A stretch of 64,000 nt of DNA, taken from assembly GCA_963717115.1 (NCBI GenBank), contig CAVQVO010000002.1, positions 705,660 through 769,659 of the forward strand, in the 5' to 3' direction. The number at the start of each line of letters is the position of its first letter. Within the stretch, counting starts at the first letter, position 1. Below, in pieces: positions 26,033 to 34,615 of this stretch. The DNA is from JBBQUN01 sp963717115. GTDB taxonomy: Bacteria > Actinomycetota > Acidimicrobiia > Acidimicrobiales > SZUA-35. The notes below the pieces were generated by a model that was not told the origin of the DNA, did no database searches, and saw only the letters and a list, made by a program, of their open reading frames with translations. A program made the position numbers and the translations under genes.

Positions 26033-27982
26033 TCAGGCCGAGCGATCCACCTCTCGAAGGTGGTCGCCCTCGTCGGGGTCGCGGTCGGGTTGCCGATCGG
26101 ACAGGACCTGGGGTCTCGGAGCCGGCCGGGGCCGACCGACGATCTCGTACACGACCTCACCGTCGATGGTCTCGTCGTGGAGGAGTCGCTCGACCATCAC
26201 GTCGAGCTGGTTGCGATGCTCCGACACCAGCATGATTGCCCGTTGCTCTGCTTCGAGGAGGATTCGCGCCACTTCGAGATCGATGGCTCGCTGCGTTTCG
26301 TCGGCATACCGACGGGACGCCACCATCGATTCGGGCCCGAGGAACATCGGACCACTCCGCTCGTAGCTCACCGGTCCGAGCGTGGGCGAGAGTCCGTAGT
26401 CGGTCACCATCTTGACGGCCAGATCCGTGGCACTCGCCAGGTCGTTCGCAGCACCGGTCGATCCTTGATCGAAGACGACTCGTTCGGCCGCTCGTCCACC
26501 GAGCATGACGGCGAGCGTGTCGTACAGGAACTGCTCGCTGTAGAGGTGGCGCTCGTGCTCGGGAAGTTGCTGCGTGACGCCGAGCGCCCGGCCGGCGGGG
26601 AGGATCGTCACCTTGTGCACGGGGTCGGCATGGGGGCAGAGGGCCGCCACCAGCGCGTGGCCCGACTCATGGACCGACACTGCGTGTCGCTCCTCGGGGA
26701 GGAGCACGGTCGAGCGATCGCGCTGACCGATCAGGATCCGGTCGCGAGCCGCATCGATGTCGGCGGCAGTCAGCGCCCGGCGGTCTTCACGGGCGGCGCG
26801 AATCGCCGCCTCGTTGATCAGGTTGGCCAGGTCGGCGCCGCTGAAGCCGGGAGTGCCACGCGAGACCTCGTCGAGGTCGACGCCGTCGAGCTGCTTGCCG
26901 CGGCAGTGCACGGCCAGGATCGCTTCGCGCTCCCGCTGATTCGGGAGGGGAATCACGACCTGGCGATCGAAGCGGCCCGGGCGGAGGAGGGCCGCATCGA
27001 GGACCTCGGGACGATTCGTCGCCGCCAGCACGATGATCTCGACGCTCGGATCGAAGCCGTCCATCTCGGACAGGAGTTGGTTCAGCGTCTGTTCGCGTTC
27101 GTCGTTCGAGATCATCGCCCCAACCTGGCGGCGCTGACCGATGGCGTCGATCTCGTCGACGAAGATGATGGCCGGGGCGACCTTTCTCGCTTCGGCGAAC
27201 AGGTCCCGAACCCTGGCGGCCCCCACCCCGACGAACATCTCGACGAAGCTCGAGCCCGTGACCGAGAGGAACGGGACACCGACCTCGCCCGCCAGGGCTC
27301 GGGCCATCAGCGTCTTCCCCGTACCGGGTGGACCCGTCATCAGCACACCCCGTGGTGTCTTGGCACCGGCGTTGCGGAAGCGGTCGGGATTCCTCAGGAA
27401 GTCGGCGATCTCGGTGATCTCACGCTTGACGCTCTCGTAGCCGGCGACGTCGTCGAAGGTCGTCGCCGGGTGTTCGGTGTCGAAGACCTTGGCCTTGGAC
27501 CGTCCCATGCCGAGCGCGCTCCCGACGCCGCTGCCGGCCTTCCGGCTCAGGTAGACCCAGAAACCGATGATGAGGGCAAACGGTCCGAGGGTGAAGAGCA
27601 CCCCGAGCAGGGTCGACCAGACCGACGGGGTCGAGGCCTTCGCCGAGATGTCGACGTTGCCTCGTTCGAGGCGAGCAAGCAGTTCCTCACCCGCCAGCGC
27701 CTCCGGGAGCTGGGTCCGGTAGGTCGAGCCGTCGGTGGTCTCGCCGGTGACCGAGCCGTCGGCGTTGATCACGGCGGTCTCGATGGTTGCGTCGTCGACG
27801 GCCGACACGAACGACGAGTAGTCGTAGTCCACCGAGTCGGTCGACGTGTCGCGTGGCAACCACATGATGACCAGGAGGACCACCCCGACGAGCAGCAGGG
27901 GAAGAAGCTGCTTGGGGTCCCATCCTGGCTTCGGTTCGGATTTCGTCGGCCTCTGCAGCGGTGGTGGTTCGGGGGTGCCCAT
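26033..27982 (-). CDS. ftsH: ATP-dependent zinc metalloprotease FtsH
   Basis: Membrane-bound AAA+ protease that degrades damaged membrane and regulatory proteins. The 649 residues have a first transmembrane helix (about 24-44), a short exterior domain, and a second helix (about 125-150). The AAA module follows with GPPGTGKT (Lys223), VDEIDAIG, and second-region-of-homology ATNRPEVLDAALLRPGRFDR. The zinc site is HESGH (438-442). GGAGA precedes the ATG at 27982; an upstream ATG at 28009 is the alternative. Being away from hpt/folate genes and lying in a stress block suggests a second, stress-specific copy, which is inference. A DosR-box-like element lies 80-100 bp upstream. Confidence 0.96.
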   Translation of the reverse strand: MGTPEPPPLQRPTKSEPKPGWDPKQLLPLLLVGVVLLVIMWLPRDTSTDSVDYDYSSFVSAVDDATIETAVINADGSVTGETTDGSTYRTQLPEALAGEELLARLERGNVDISAKASTPSVWSTLLGVLFTLGPFALIIGFWVYLSRKAGSGVGSALGMGRSKAKVFDTEHPATTFDDVAGYESVKREITEIADFLRNPDRFRNAGAKTPRGVLMTGPPGTGKTLMARALAGEVGVPFLSVTGSSFVEMFVGVGAARVRDLFAEARKVAPAIIFVDEIDAIGQRRQVGAMISNDEREQTLNQLLSEMDGFDPSVEIIVLAATNRPEVLDAALLRPGRFDRQVVIPLPNQREREAILAVHCRGKQLDGVDLDEVSRGTPGFSGADLANLINEAAIRAAREDRRALTAADIDAARDRILIGQRDRSTVLLPEERHAVSVHESGHALVAALCPHADPVHKVTILPAGRALGVTQQLPEHERHLYSEQFLYDTLAVMLGGRAAERVVFDQGSTGAANDLASATDLAVKMVTDYGLSPTLGPVSYERSGPMFLGPESMVASRRYADETQRAIDLEVARILLEAEQRAIMLVSEHRNQLDVMVERLLHDETIDGEVVYEIVGRPRPAPRPQVLSDRQPDRDPDEGDHLREVDRSA

Positions 27983-28063
27983 TTGATCTCCGGTGTCGGC
28001 GTGGGCCACCGAACGCTCGCGGGAGGCCCCGAAGTCATCGAACCCCGTACGTCTCCGCGGCGC

Positions 28064-28080
28064 CAGAGCCCAAAGTCCGC
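28064..28080 (-). promoter_or_regulatory. DosR-box-like element upstream of ftsH
   Basis: On the minus strand GCGGACTTTGGGCTCTG. It matches the element at 25598 at 14 of 17 positions. It sits in the region shared by divergent ftsH and the response-regulator gene. Confidence 0.45.
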
Positions 28081-28221
28081 CCCAGGTTCCATGACCGAAG
28101 ACCCTTGGCCGAACGAGGTCGCAGGTGTAGCAAGGACACCAGACGTCGACGTCGAGCGGCTGACGAGGGCCGATGCCTCGGTTGGGTGCTGCCGCTTCCG
28201 CCAGATCTCAAGGAGAACCGG

Positions 28222-28959
28222 ATGATCCTCGACCCCGAAGCGGTTGCCACCCCCACCGAAGCATCGTCCTCGTTCGCCCGCATCCTGGTCGTCGACGACG
28301 ATGTCGAACTCCGATCGATCGTGGAATCCGAGCTCGGCGGACACAACTTCGAGACCTTCGGCTGTGGTGAGGGACGCAGGGCCATGGAGTTGATCCGCTC
28401 TCGGCCTCCGGATCTGGTGGTCCTCGACCTCGGTCTCCCCGACATCGGCGGGCTCGAGGTCCTCCGACAGATTCGTGCGACCGGCTCCCTCCCCGTGATC
28501 GTCCTGACGGGAAGGGGTTCCGAATGCGACCGCGTCGTCGGCCTGGAACTCGGTGCCGACGACTACGTCGTCAAGCCCTTCTCCCCTCGCGAGCTCTCGG
28601 CCCGAGTGAAGTCCGTGCTGCGGCGGTCGACGACGGCCCCGACGCTCACGCCTCCCGGGACCCTGGAGTTCGACGGGCTCGTCATCGACCGGGCGGCGCG
28701 CGAGGTCTGGGTGAACGGCACCGAGGTCGGACTCACGGCCAAGGAGTTCGACCTGATGGCGTTTCTGGCCGAATCGCCCCGCCAGGTCTTCTCCCGCGCC
28801 CAGCTCCTGCGCCTCGTCTGGGGCTCGGACCCCGAATGGCAGAACCCGTCGACCGTTGCCGAGCACGTCCACCGACTCCGTCGCAAGATCGAGCCCGACC
28901 CCGCCGCCCCTCGATGGATCCACACCATGAGGGGAGCCGGGTACCGCTTCGTGCCATGA
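28222..28959 (+). CDS. OmpR/PhoB-family response regulator
   Basis: A 245-residue transcription factor. The receiver domain (about 20-135) shows ARILVVDDDVELR, phospho-acceptor Asp69 in VVLDLGLPD, switch Thr in VIVLTGRG and Lys in DYVVKPFSP. The winged-helix DNA-binding domain (about 145-245) has VGLTAKEFDLMAFLAESPRQVFSR and ends IHTMRGAGYRFVP. AAGGAG lies upstream of the ATG. Its stop overlaps the kinase start (ATGA), so the pair is co-translated and very likely cognate. Targets are unknown. It is not of the NarL/DosR type, so it is not an obvious reader of the DosR-like boxes. Confidence 0.95.
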   Translation: MILDPEAVATPTEASSSFARILVVDDDVELRSIVESELGGHNFETFGCGEGRRAMELIRSRPPDLVVLDLGLPDIGGLEVLRQIRATGSLPVIVLTGRGSECDRVVGLELGADDYVVKPFSPRELSARVKSVLRRSTTAPTLTPPGTLEFDGLVIDRAAREVWVNGTEVGLTAKEFDLMAFLAESPRQVFSRAQLLRLVWGSDPEWQNPSTVAEHVHRLRRKIEPDPAAPRWIHTMRGAGYRFVP

Positions 28960-30983
28960 GCGGGTTCTCGACCTCCACCTCGGGCCGGGGCGAGGACGAT
29001 TGGGCCACCCTCGAGCGCCTGGCCCAGGCCGCATTCGAAGGGGCACCGGTCGGCATGGCCCTCACCGATCTTCGAGACGACGGCCGCCGAGTGATCCTCG
29101 TTGCCAACGAGGCACTGGCCCGGTTCCTCGGTCGATCGACGGCCGAACTCGTCGGGATGACGTTCAACGAACTGTCCCATCCCGACGACCTCGACGCCGA
29201 TGACGCAGCGGCCGCCCGAATCCGCTCCGGCGCCAGCGAGACCTACCGGACCAGGAAGCGCTACCGTCACGCCGACGGTCACTACCTCTGGGCAGAGCTG
29301 CACGCACGGGCCGTGACGCCGAGTGACGACTCGACGACAGCCCTCGCCCACGTCGTCGACATCGGCGACACGATCCGCCTCGAGCAGGCCCAGACCGCGA
29401 TCGCCCAGGAACTCGAAATCGAGGTCCAACGACAAACCGCGGCACTCGCCTCATCGGAACGACAGCTTCGCGCGGCGCTCCAGATCGAGCAGGACCGCCG
29501 GCACCGTCTGTCGCTGTTCGTCGATGCCACCGGAACCACGATCGGGGACTGGGAGTTCCACGACGGCATCGTGGAACCAAGCGACGATTGGTACCGGCAG
29601 CTCGGCTACGGTCCCGACTCTACGGGTTCGCAGCCGTTGTCCTGGCAGGAGCTCGTACACCCCGAGGATCGGACAACGGTGGAACGCCTCACGTCCGAGC
29701 CGATCGTGGCGGGTCGGCAAACCGTCGACGGAACGTTCCGCGTCCGACGAGCCGACGGTTCGTGGCGGTGGAATCGCCGTCGCGGCCGCGTGACCGCGGT
29801 CGACGACGCCGGCCGACCGACCCGAATCATCGGCATCGACATCGACATCACCGAACAGCAACTGCTCGAACAACAGCAGATCCAGGCGGTCAAGATGCAG
29901 TCACTCGGCGCCTTTGCCGGCGGCATCGCCCACGATTTCAACAACATCATGGCCATCGTGCAGGGCCATGCCGAGGCGCTCCAGCGCTCGGCAGACACGG
30001 ACGACGACCCGGCCGATCGCATCCGTCGTCTCGGAGCGATCGAGCAGGCCGTCGCTCGGGCGGCCGGGCTGGTTCACGAGTTGATGACGTTGAGCCAGCC
30101 CACCACGCCCCATCGTGCGCCGATCGACCTCGTCGGGGTCATCACCCGAACGGTGTCGATGCTTCCCGACATGTTCGGCGAAGACATTCGGGTCGATGTG
30201 GACATTCCCGACGCGTCGGCGGTCGTCACCATCGACGAGAGCCGCTTCGAGGCAGCGCTTCTCAACCTGGCAGCCAATGCCCGAGACGCCATGCCGACCG
30301 GCGGGACCTTCGGTGTCGGTGTCGTGATCTCCGAAGCCGACGGCGCGCCGAGATCGCTCGAGATCGAGGTGACCGACACCGGCGTCGGGATGGACGTGGT
30401 GACGCTGCGATCGGCGTTCGAGCCCTACTTCACGACCAAGGCTCCGGGAGTCGGTACCGGCCTCGGGCTGGCAACGACCTATGCCACGATCGTCGAGGCC
30501 TCCGGCACCATCAGCATCGATTCACGACTCGGCGAGGGGACGGTCGTCCACATCACGTTGCCGGTGGACGTGTCCGGTCGATCGGCCGTGGTCGACCCGA
30601 TCGAACCGGTCACGCTGCCACGGTCGGGGACCATCCTCGTCGTCGAGGACGAGGCCGAGCTCCTGGAACTCACGGCCGACCTCCTCCGATCGGCGGGCTA
30701 CCGGGTCCACGAAGCCCTCGAAGCCACCGAGGCGCTGGAACTCCTCGAACAGGACGACACCATCGCCCTGCTGCTCACCGACGCCGTCATGCCCGGCATG
30801 AGTGGACCCGAACTCGCCACCATCGTTCGACGACGGTGGCCGTCGATCGGCATTCTGCTGATGACCGGCTACGCCGCCACCTCGTCGGCATTCGAACCCT
30901 TCGAACAGGCCGAACTCCTGATCAAGCCGGTCCCCCACCAGACGCTGCTCAACGCCGTCGCCCGCGCGCTGACCGACGGTTGA
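28956..30983 (+). CDS. Soluble hybrid PAS-domain sensor histidine kinase
   Basis: A 675-residue kinase with no transmembrane helix. The order is PAS1 (about 18-130, ending with a PAC), a coiled-coil linker, PAS2 (about 190-305), HisKA with phospho-His326 in AGGIAHDFNN, and HATPase with an N-box LNLAANARDAM and TDTGVGMD and GVGTGLGLAT. A C-terminal receiver (about 555-675) carries Asp609 in LLLTDAVMPGMSG and Lys in LIKPVP. A hybrid kinase normally needs a phosphotransfer step, so the adjacent response regulator may be phosphorylated directly by His326. Cytoplasmic PAS domains suggest redox, oxygen or small-molecule sensing. Co-translated with the response regulator. Confidence 0.94.
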   Translation: MSGFSTSTSGRGEDDWATLERLAQAAFEGAPVGMALTDLRDDGRRVILVANEALARFLGRSTAELVGMTFNELSHPDDLDADDAAAARIRSGASETYRTRKRYRHADGHYLWAELHARAVTPSDDSTTALAHVVDIGDTIRLEQAQTAIAQELEIEVQRQTAALASSERQLRAALQIEQDRRHRLSLFVDATGTTIGDWEFHDGIVEPSDDWYRQLGYGPDSTGSQPLSWQELVHPEDRTTVERLTSEPIVAGRQTVDGTFRVRRADGSWRWNRRRGRVTAVDDAGRPTRIIGIDIDITEQQLLEQQQIQAVKMQSLGAFAGGIAHDFNNIMAIVQGHAEALQRSADTDDDPADRIRRLGAIEQAVARAAGLVHELMTLSQPTTPHRAPIDLVGVITRTVSMLPDMFGEDIRVDVDIPDASAVVTIDESRFEAALLNLAANARDAMPTGGTFGVGVVISEADGAPRSLEIEVTDTGVGMDVVTLRSAFEPYFTTKAPGVGTGLGLATTYATIVEASGTISIDSRLGEGTVVHITLPVDVSGRSAVVDPIEPVTLPRSGTILVVEDEAELLELTADLLRSAGYRVHEALEATEALELLEQDDTIALLLTDAVMPGMSGPELATIVRRRWPSIGILLMTGYAATSSAFEPFEQAELLIKPVPHQTLLNAVARALTDG

Positions 30984-31113
30984 CGAAGCCCACCATCGTC
31001 GGGCGTCGGGCTCTGCCGAGGCAGGCCGATCCCGTCGGCGACCGACCGCTCGATCTCGACCTCCTGATCGCAGCCCGCGACGCCGAGCGTGCGGGAGCCG
31101 TCGGCCGCAGTGA

Positions 31114-31743
31114 TCAGCCGGCCTCGACCGCAACGATCACCGCCGCCGGCCGGAGCAGGCGTTCTGGCGACCCGTAGCCGGGTTTGGCGACCGCAACGAT
31201 CGACGGCCGCCCGTCGCCACCGTGGGGATCGGCGGACGCAACCGTGCCGATCACGTCGTGCACCGCTGGGTCGAAGAGGTCACCGGGCTCGCCGAAACGC
31301 TCGTAGCCGAAGGTCGAGAGCGTGGTCGCCATCCGTCGCACGACCGACTCGACATCGAACAGGAAGGAATCGAACCCGGCACCTCCCGGCCGACCGTCGG
31401 TCGCACCGGCCGGGCTCCGAACACCGACTCCGGTCCTCGGCTGGGCACGACCCGGGGCCCGTGCCTTGTCGACTGCTCGTTCCAGGTCATCGAGCAGCGT
31501 GACCAGCGAGGCCAGGACGGACTCGTGCGCCTGGATCCGCTCCCGGGTCACTTCGCGGTCGAATCGCTTCCGAAGGTTGTCGAGATCGGCTGCGGTTCGC
31601 CGCCGGTGATCCTCGGCGATCGAGAGGCGGTGTTGGAGTTCCCGACGATTGCTGCCGACGACGTCGATCCCCCGATTGCGACCGTCGTCGCTCTTCGGCA
31701 AATCGATCGGACTCTGATTTTCGGAGGCTTCGGCGGACGTCAT
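31114..31743 (-). CDS. grpE: GrpE-family nucleotide exchange factor
   Basis: Releases ADP from DnaK. The 209 residues have a long helix (about 33-75: RRELQHRLSIAEDHRRRTAADLDNLRKRFDREVTRE) with the family hallmark DxxNxRKR. A second helix follows, then the beta wing YERFGEPGDLFDPAVHDVIG. A Pro/Gly-rich insert (about 95-125) interrupts the helical part, which is unusual. The ATG overlaps the last codon of dnaK (ATGA). The 3' end converges on the histidine kinase gene. No dnaJ follows. Confidence 0.88.
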   Translation of the reverse strand: MTSAEASENQSPIDLPKSDDGRNRGIDVVGSNRRELQHRLSIAEDHRRRTAADLDNLRKRFDREVTRERIQAHESVLASLVTLLDDLERAVDKARAPGRAQPRTGVGVRSPAGATDGRPGGAGFDSFLFDVESVVRRMATTLSTFGYERFGEPGDLFDPAVHDVIGTVASADPHGGDGRPSIVAVAKPGYGSPERLLRPAAVIVAVEAG

Positions 31744-32975
31744 GGAGCGGCCCTCATGCGATGGTGAATTCGGCGACGATCACGTGGTCTCCCGGATGCT
31801 GGTCGGGGTGCCACGCACAACGACAGCGCGTCCTGCAGCTCACCTTTGATCACCGCGGCCTGGATCGCCGCGCCGGCCGCCACCACGTGGTCGGGGTTCA
31901 CGGTCGTGCTGGGTTTGCGGCCCCCGGTCAAGCGGCGCACGAACTCCTGCACGGCCGGGATCCGGGTCGATCCCCCGACCAGGATCACCTGATCGATGTC
32001 GTCGGCGGTGACGTTGGCGTCGGCCATCGCCCCCTCGATCGGAGGGCGGCATCGTTCCACCAGATCCTTGGTCAGCGCGTCGAACTCGGACCGGCGCATC
32101 GTGGTCTCGAGGTGCTTGGGTCCGTCGGCGTCGGCGGTGATGAACGGCAGATCGATGTGGGCCTCGGCGACGGTCGAGAGCTCGGTCTTCGCCTTCTCGG
32201 CCGCCTCATGGAGTCGCTGCAACGCCTGGGGCTGCTGCCGAAGATCGATGCTGAACCCGGTGACGAAATCGTCGGCCAACCTGTCGACGATCCGCCGATC
32301 GAAGTCGTCCCCGCCGAGGTTCGTGTCACCGGCCGTGGCCCGGACCTCGATCACGCCGTCGCCCACCTCGAGCAGGCTCACGTCGAAGGTTCCGCCGCCG
32401 AGATCGACGACGAGGATCGTCTCGGACCGAGATCGGTCCAGCCCGTAGGCCAAGGCGGCCGCCATCGGTTCGTCGACGATGCGCAGCACCTCGACCCCGG
32501 CGATCTTGCCGGCATCCTTGGTGGCCTGACGCTGGGCCTCGCCGAAGTACGCCGGAACGGTGATCACCGCCTCGGTGACGCGTTCACCGATGAACTTGGA
32601 GGCGTCGTCGACCAGCTTGCGGATCACCTGCGCCGAGATCTCCTCGGGTGCATGCGCCCTTCCATCGACGGCGAACCGGGCGCCACCCCCTGGGCCGGCC
32701 TCGACCGCAGAGGACACCGCATCGAGCTCATCGGCGACCTCGTCGAACCGACGGCCGATGAGGCGCTTCGCCGAGGCGATCGTTCCCTTGGGGTTCAGCA
32801 CGGCCTGGCGTCGCGCCACCTGACCGACCAGGCGCCCACCGTCCTTGGTGAACGCGACGAGGGACGGGGTCGTCCGCGACCCCTCGGCATTGGGCACGAT
32901 CGTGGGCTGCCCACCTTCCATCACGGCGACCACCGAGTTCGTCGTTCCCAGATCGATTCCCACCGCTCGTCCCAC
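31740..32975 (-). CDS. dnaK: DnaK-type Hsp70 chaperone lacking the substrate-binding domain
   Basis: The 411-residue product has a complete Hsp70 ATPase domain. It includes AVGIDLGTTNSVVAV, VITVPAYFGEAQRQATKDAGKIAG, VVDLGGGTFDVSLLEV and VILVGGSTRIPAVQEFVRRLTGG through AAGAAIQAAVIKGELQDALSL. Normal DnaK (about 600-640 residues) then continues LLDVTPLSLG into the beta-sandwich and lid; here only about 24 unrelated residues follow. In another frame the tail reads WHPDQHPGDHVIVAEFTIA with a stop at 31754 and good codon bias, and its DxVxxAEF resembles the DnaK C-terminus. An internal deletion with a frameshift would explain this. The GTG at 32975, with GGGAGG upstream, is the start. It could be a decayed or ATPase-only Hsp70. 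Confidence 0.85.
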   Translation of the reverse strand: MGRAVGIDLGTTNSVVAVMEGGQPTIVPNAEGSRTTPSLVAFTKDGGRLVGQVARRQAVLNPKGTIASAKRLIGRRFDEVADELDAVSSAVEAGPGGGARFAVDGRAHAPEEISAQVIRKLVDDASKFIGERVTEAVITVPAYFGEAQRQATKDAGKIAGVEVLRIVDEPMAAALAYGLDRSRSETILVVDLGGGTFDVSLLEVGDGVIEVRATAGDTNLGGDDFDRRIVDRLADDFVTGFSIDLRQQPQALQRLHEAAEKAKTELSTVAEAHIDLPFITADADGPKHLETTMRRSEFDALTKDLVERCRPPIEGAMADANVTADDIDQVILVGGSTRIPAVQEFVRRLTGGRKPSTTVNPDHVVAAGAAIQAAVIKGELQDALSLCVAPRPASGRPRDRRRIHHRMRAAP

Positions 32976-33066
32976 GAGGTGACCTCCCGATCGCATTCGG
33001 GTCAACGATGCTGCGCCTCGGTCAACGCTGTTGCTCAGCCCATTCAACAAGCCATCAACCGACCGC

Positions 33067-33082
33067 AGGACGAACGGCCCTG
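33067..33082 (+). promoter_or_regulatory. DosR-box-like element between dnaK and glutamate-synthase-like gene
   Basis: AGGACGAACGGCCCTG fits the GGGAC...GGCCC pattern. It lies 34-49 bp before the start at 33116 and about 95 bp before the divergent dnaK start. A variant of the TTGACC/CGTTGACC repeat also lies nearby on the minus strand (about 33002-33027). Confidence 0.4.
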
Positions 33083-33115
33083 CAGGGGATCACGGCCTGG
33101 CCTTACGCTCCGACC

Positions 33116-34615
33116 ATGAACACCAAGAATGGACTCGCCGCCCTCGCCGCCGGCGCCCTGGGTGTCGCGGGATACGACCTGACCCAGCGACATCACGCGA
33201 TCCTCCGCAACTTCCCACTGCTCGGGCATCTGCGGTACCTCCTCGAGGAGGTCGGCCCGGAGTTCCGTCAGTACATGGTCACGAGCAACACCGAAGAGAA
33301 GCCGTTCAGCCGCGATCAACGGCGTTGGATCTATGCGTCGGCCAAGCAACAGAACAACTACTTCGGGTTCGGAACGAGCCGTGACCTCGAGAGTTCCCCG
33401 AACTATCTGATCGTCAAGCACTCGCCGTTCCCCCTTCCCTCCCCCGTTCCGGGATCGCCCGGCTACGACGAGCGATACCGGATCCCCGCCGCCAAGACGC
33501 TCGGCGCCGCTCGGAGCCGGACCCACGCCTTCCGACCGGAGTCGGTGATCAACGTCTCGGCGATGAGCTTCGGTGCGCTCTCGGCCAACGCCATCGAGGC
33601 ACTCAACCGGGGAGCCGCGATCGCCGGCTGTCTCCACAACACCGGCGAGGGCGGAGTCTCGGATCATCATCGTCACGGCGGCGATCTGATCTGGCAGCTC
33701 GGCAGCGGCTACTTCGGTGCCCGCGACCAGCGAGGCCGCTTCGACCTCGCTCGCCTGTGCGACCAGGTGGCCGCCAATCCGGTCCGGGCGATCGAGATCA
33801 AGCTGAGTCAGGGAGCCAAACCGGGCCTCGGCGGGGTCCTTCCAGCAGCCAAGATCACGCCGGAGATCAGCCGGATCCGTGGCGTGCCGCAGGGACAGGA
33901 TTGCATCAGTCCTGCGGCGCATCCCGAGTTCCACGACGCCGACTCCCTCCTCGACTTCGTCGAACGCATCGCCACGGCGACCGGACTCCCGGTCGGGATC
34001 AAGTCGGCCGTCGGAGAACAGGCACTGTGGCACGATCTCGCCGAGATCATGGCGACGCAGGACCGAGGGGTCGACTTCATCACCATCGACGGGGGCGAGG
34101 GAGGAACCGGGGCCGGCCCGCTGGTGTTCACCGACCAGGTCGCCCTGCCCTTCAAGGTCGGGTTCGCCAACGTGTACCGGGAGTTCGCCGAGCGCGGCAT
34201 CGCCGACCGCGTGGTGTTCATCGGTTCGGGCAAGCTCGGATTTCCCCACGAGACGCTGTTCGCCTTCGGACTCGGTTGCGACATGGTCAACGTCGGCCGA
34301 GAGGCCATGATGGCCATCGGCTGCATCCAGGCCCAGCGCTGCCACACCGGTAAGTGCCCGGCGGGGGTCGCGACGCAGAACCCGTGGCTGGTGCACGGCC
34401 TCGACCCCGACCTGAAATCCGCCCGGCTGGCCAACTACGTCACCGTGCTGCGCAAGGAGCTCCTGGCGCTCAGCCGGGCCTGCGGGGTCGACCATCCGGC
34501 CCGGGTCTCCCTCGACCACTTCGACGTGCTCGACGACCGGTTCGGCACCCGACCGGCCCGCGAGGTGTTCGGCTATCTCCCCGACTGGGGCGTGCCGTCG
34601 ACGGTGACCGCCTGA
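33116..34615 (+). CDS. FMN-binding glutamate-synthase-like protein
   Basis: A 499-residue protein of the GltS FMN-domain family (central domain of glutamate synthase without the amidotransferase part). An N-terminal hydrophobic helix (about 5-20) may anchor it to the membrane. It has INVSAMSFGALSANAIEALNRGAAIAGCLHNTGEGG, VGIKSAVGEQALW, FITIDGGEGGTGAGPLVF and the cluster-binding GCIQAQRCHTGKCPAGVATQNPWL. Stand-alone forms are widespread but the true reaction is often unknown. The ATG at 33116 is preceded by the hydrophobic leader only. Its last 43 bp overlap the opposite-strand MgtA-type gene. Confidence 0.9.
   Translation: MNTKNGLAALAAGALGVAGYDLTQRHHAILRNFPLLGHLRYLLEEVGPEFRQYMVTSNTEEKPFSRDQRRWIYASAKQQNNYFGFGTSRDLESSPNYLIVKHSPFPLPSPVPGSPGYDERYRIPAAKTLGAARSRTHAFRPESVINVSAMSFGALSANAIEALNRGAAIAGCLHNTGEGGVSDHHRHGGDLIWQLGSGYFGARDQRGRFDLARLCDQVAANPVRAIEIKLSQGAKPGLGGVLPAAKITPEISRIRGVPQGQDCISPAAHPEFHDADSLLDFVERIATATGLPVGIKSAVGEQALWHDLAEIMATQDRGVDFITIDGGEGGTGAGPLVFTDQVALPFKVGFANVYREFAERGIADRVVFIGSGKLGFPHETLFAFGLGCDMVNVGREAMMAIGCIQAQRCHTGKCPAGVATQNPWLVHGLDPDLKSARLANYVTVLRKELLALSRACGVDHPARVSLDHFDVLDDRFGTRPAREVFGYLPDWGVPSTVTA

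Noticed and set aside
28222..28959. DosR orthologue
   Set aside because: The C-terminal domain is OmpR-type winged helix, not NarL-type, so it cannot be called DosR.
30984..31113. Small gene between the kinase and grpE
   Set aside because: A stretch DRPLDLDLLIAARDAERAG has high GC3 but lacks a start codon and is only a fragment.
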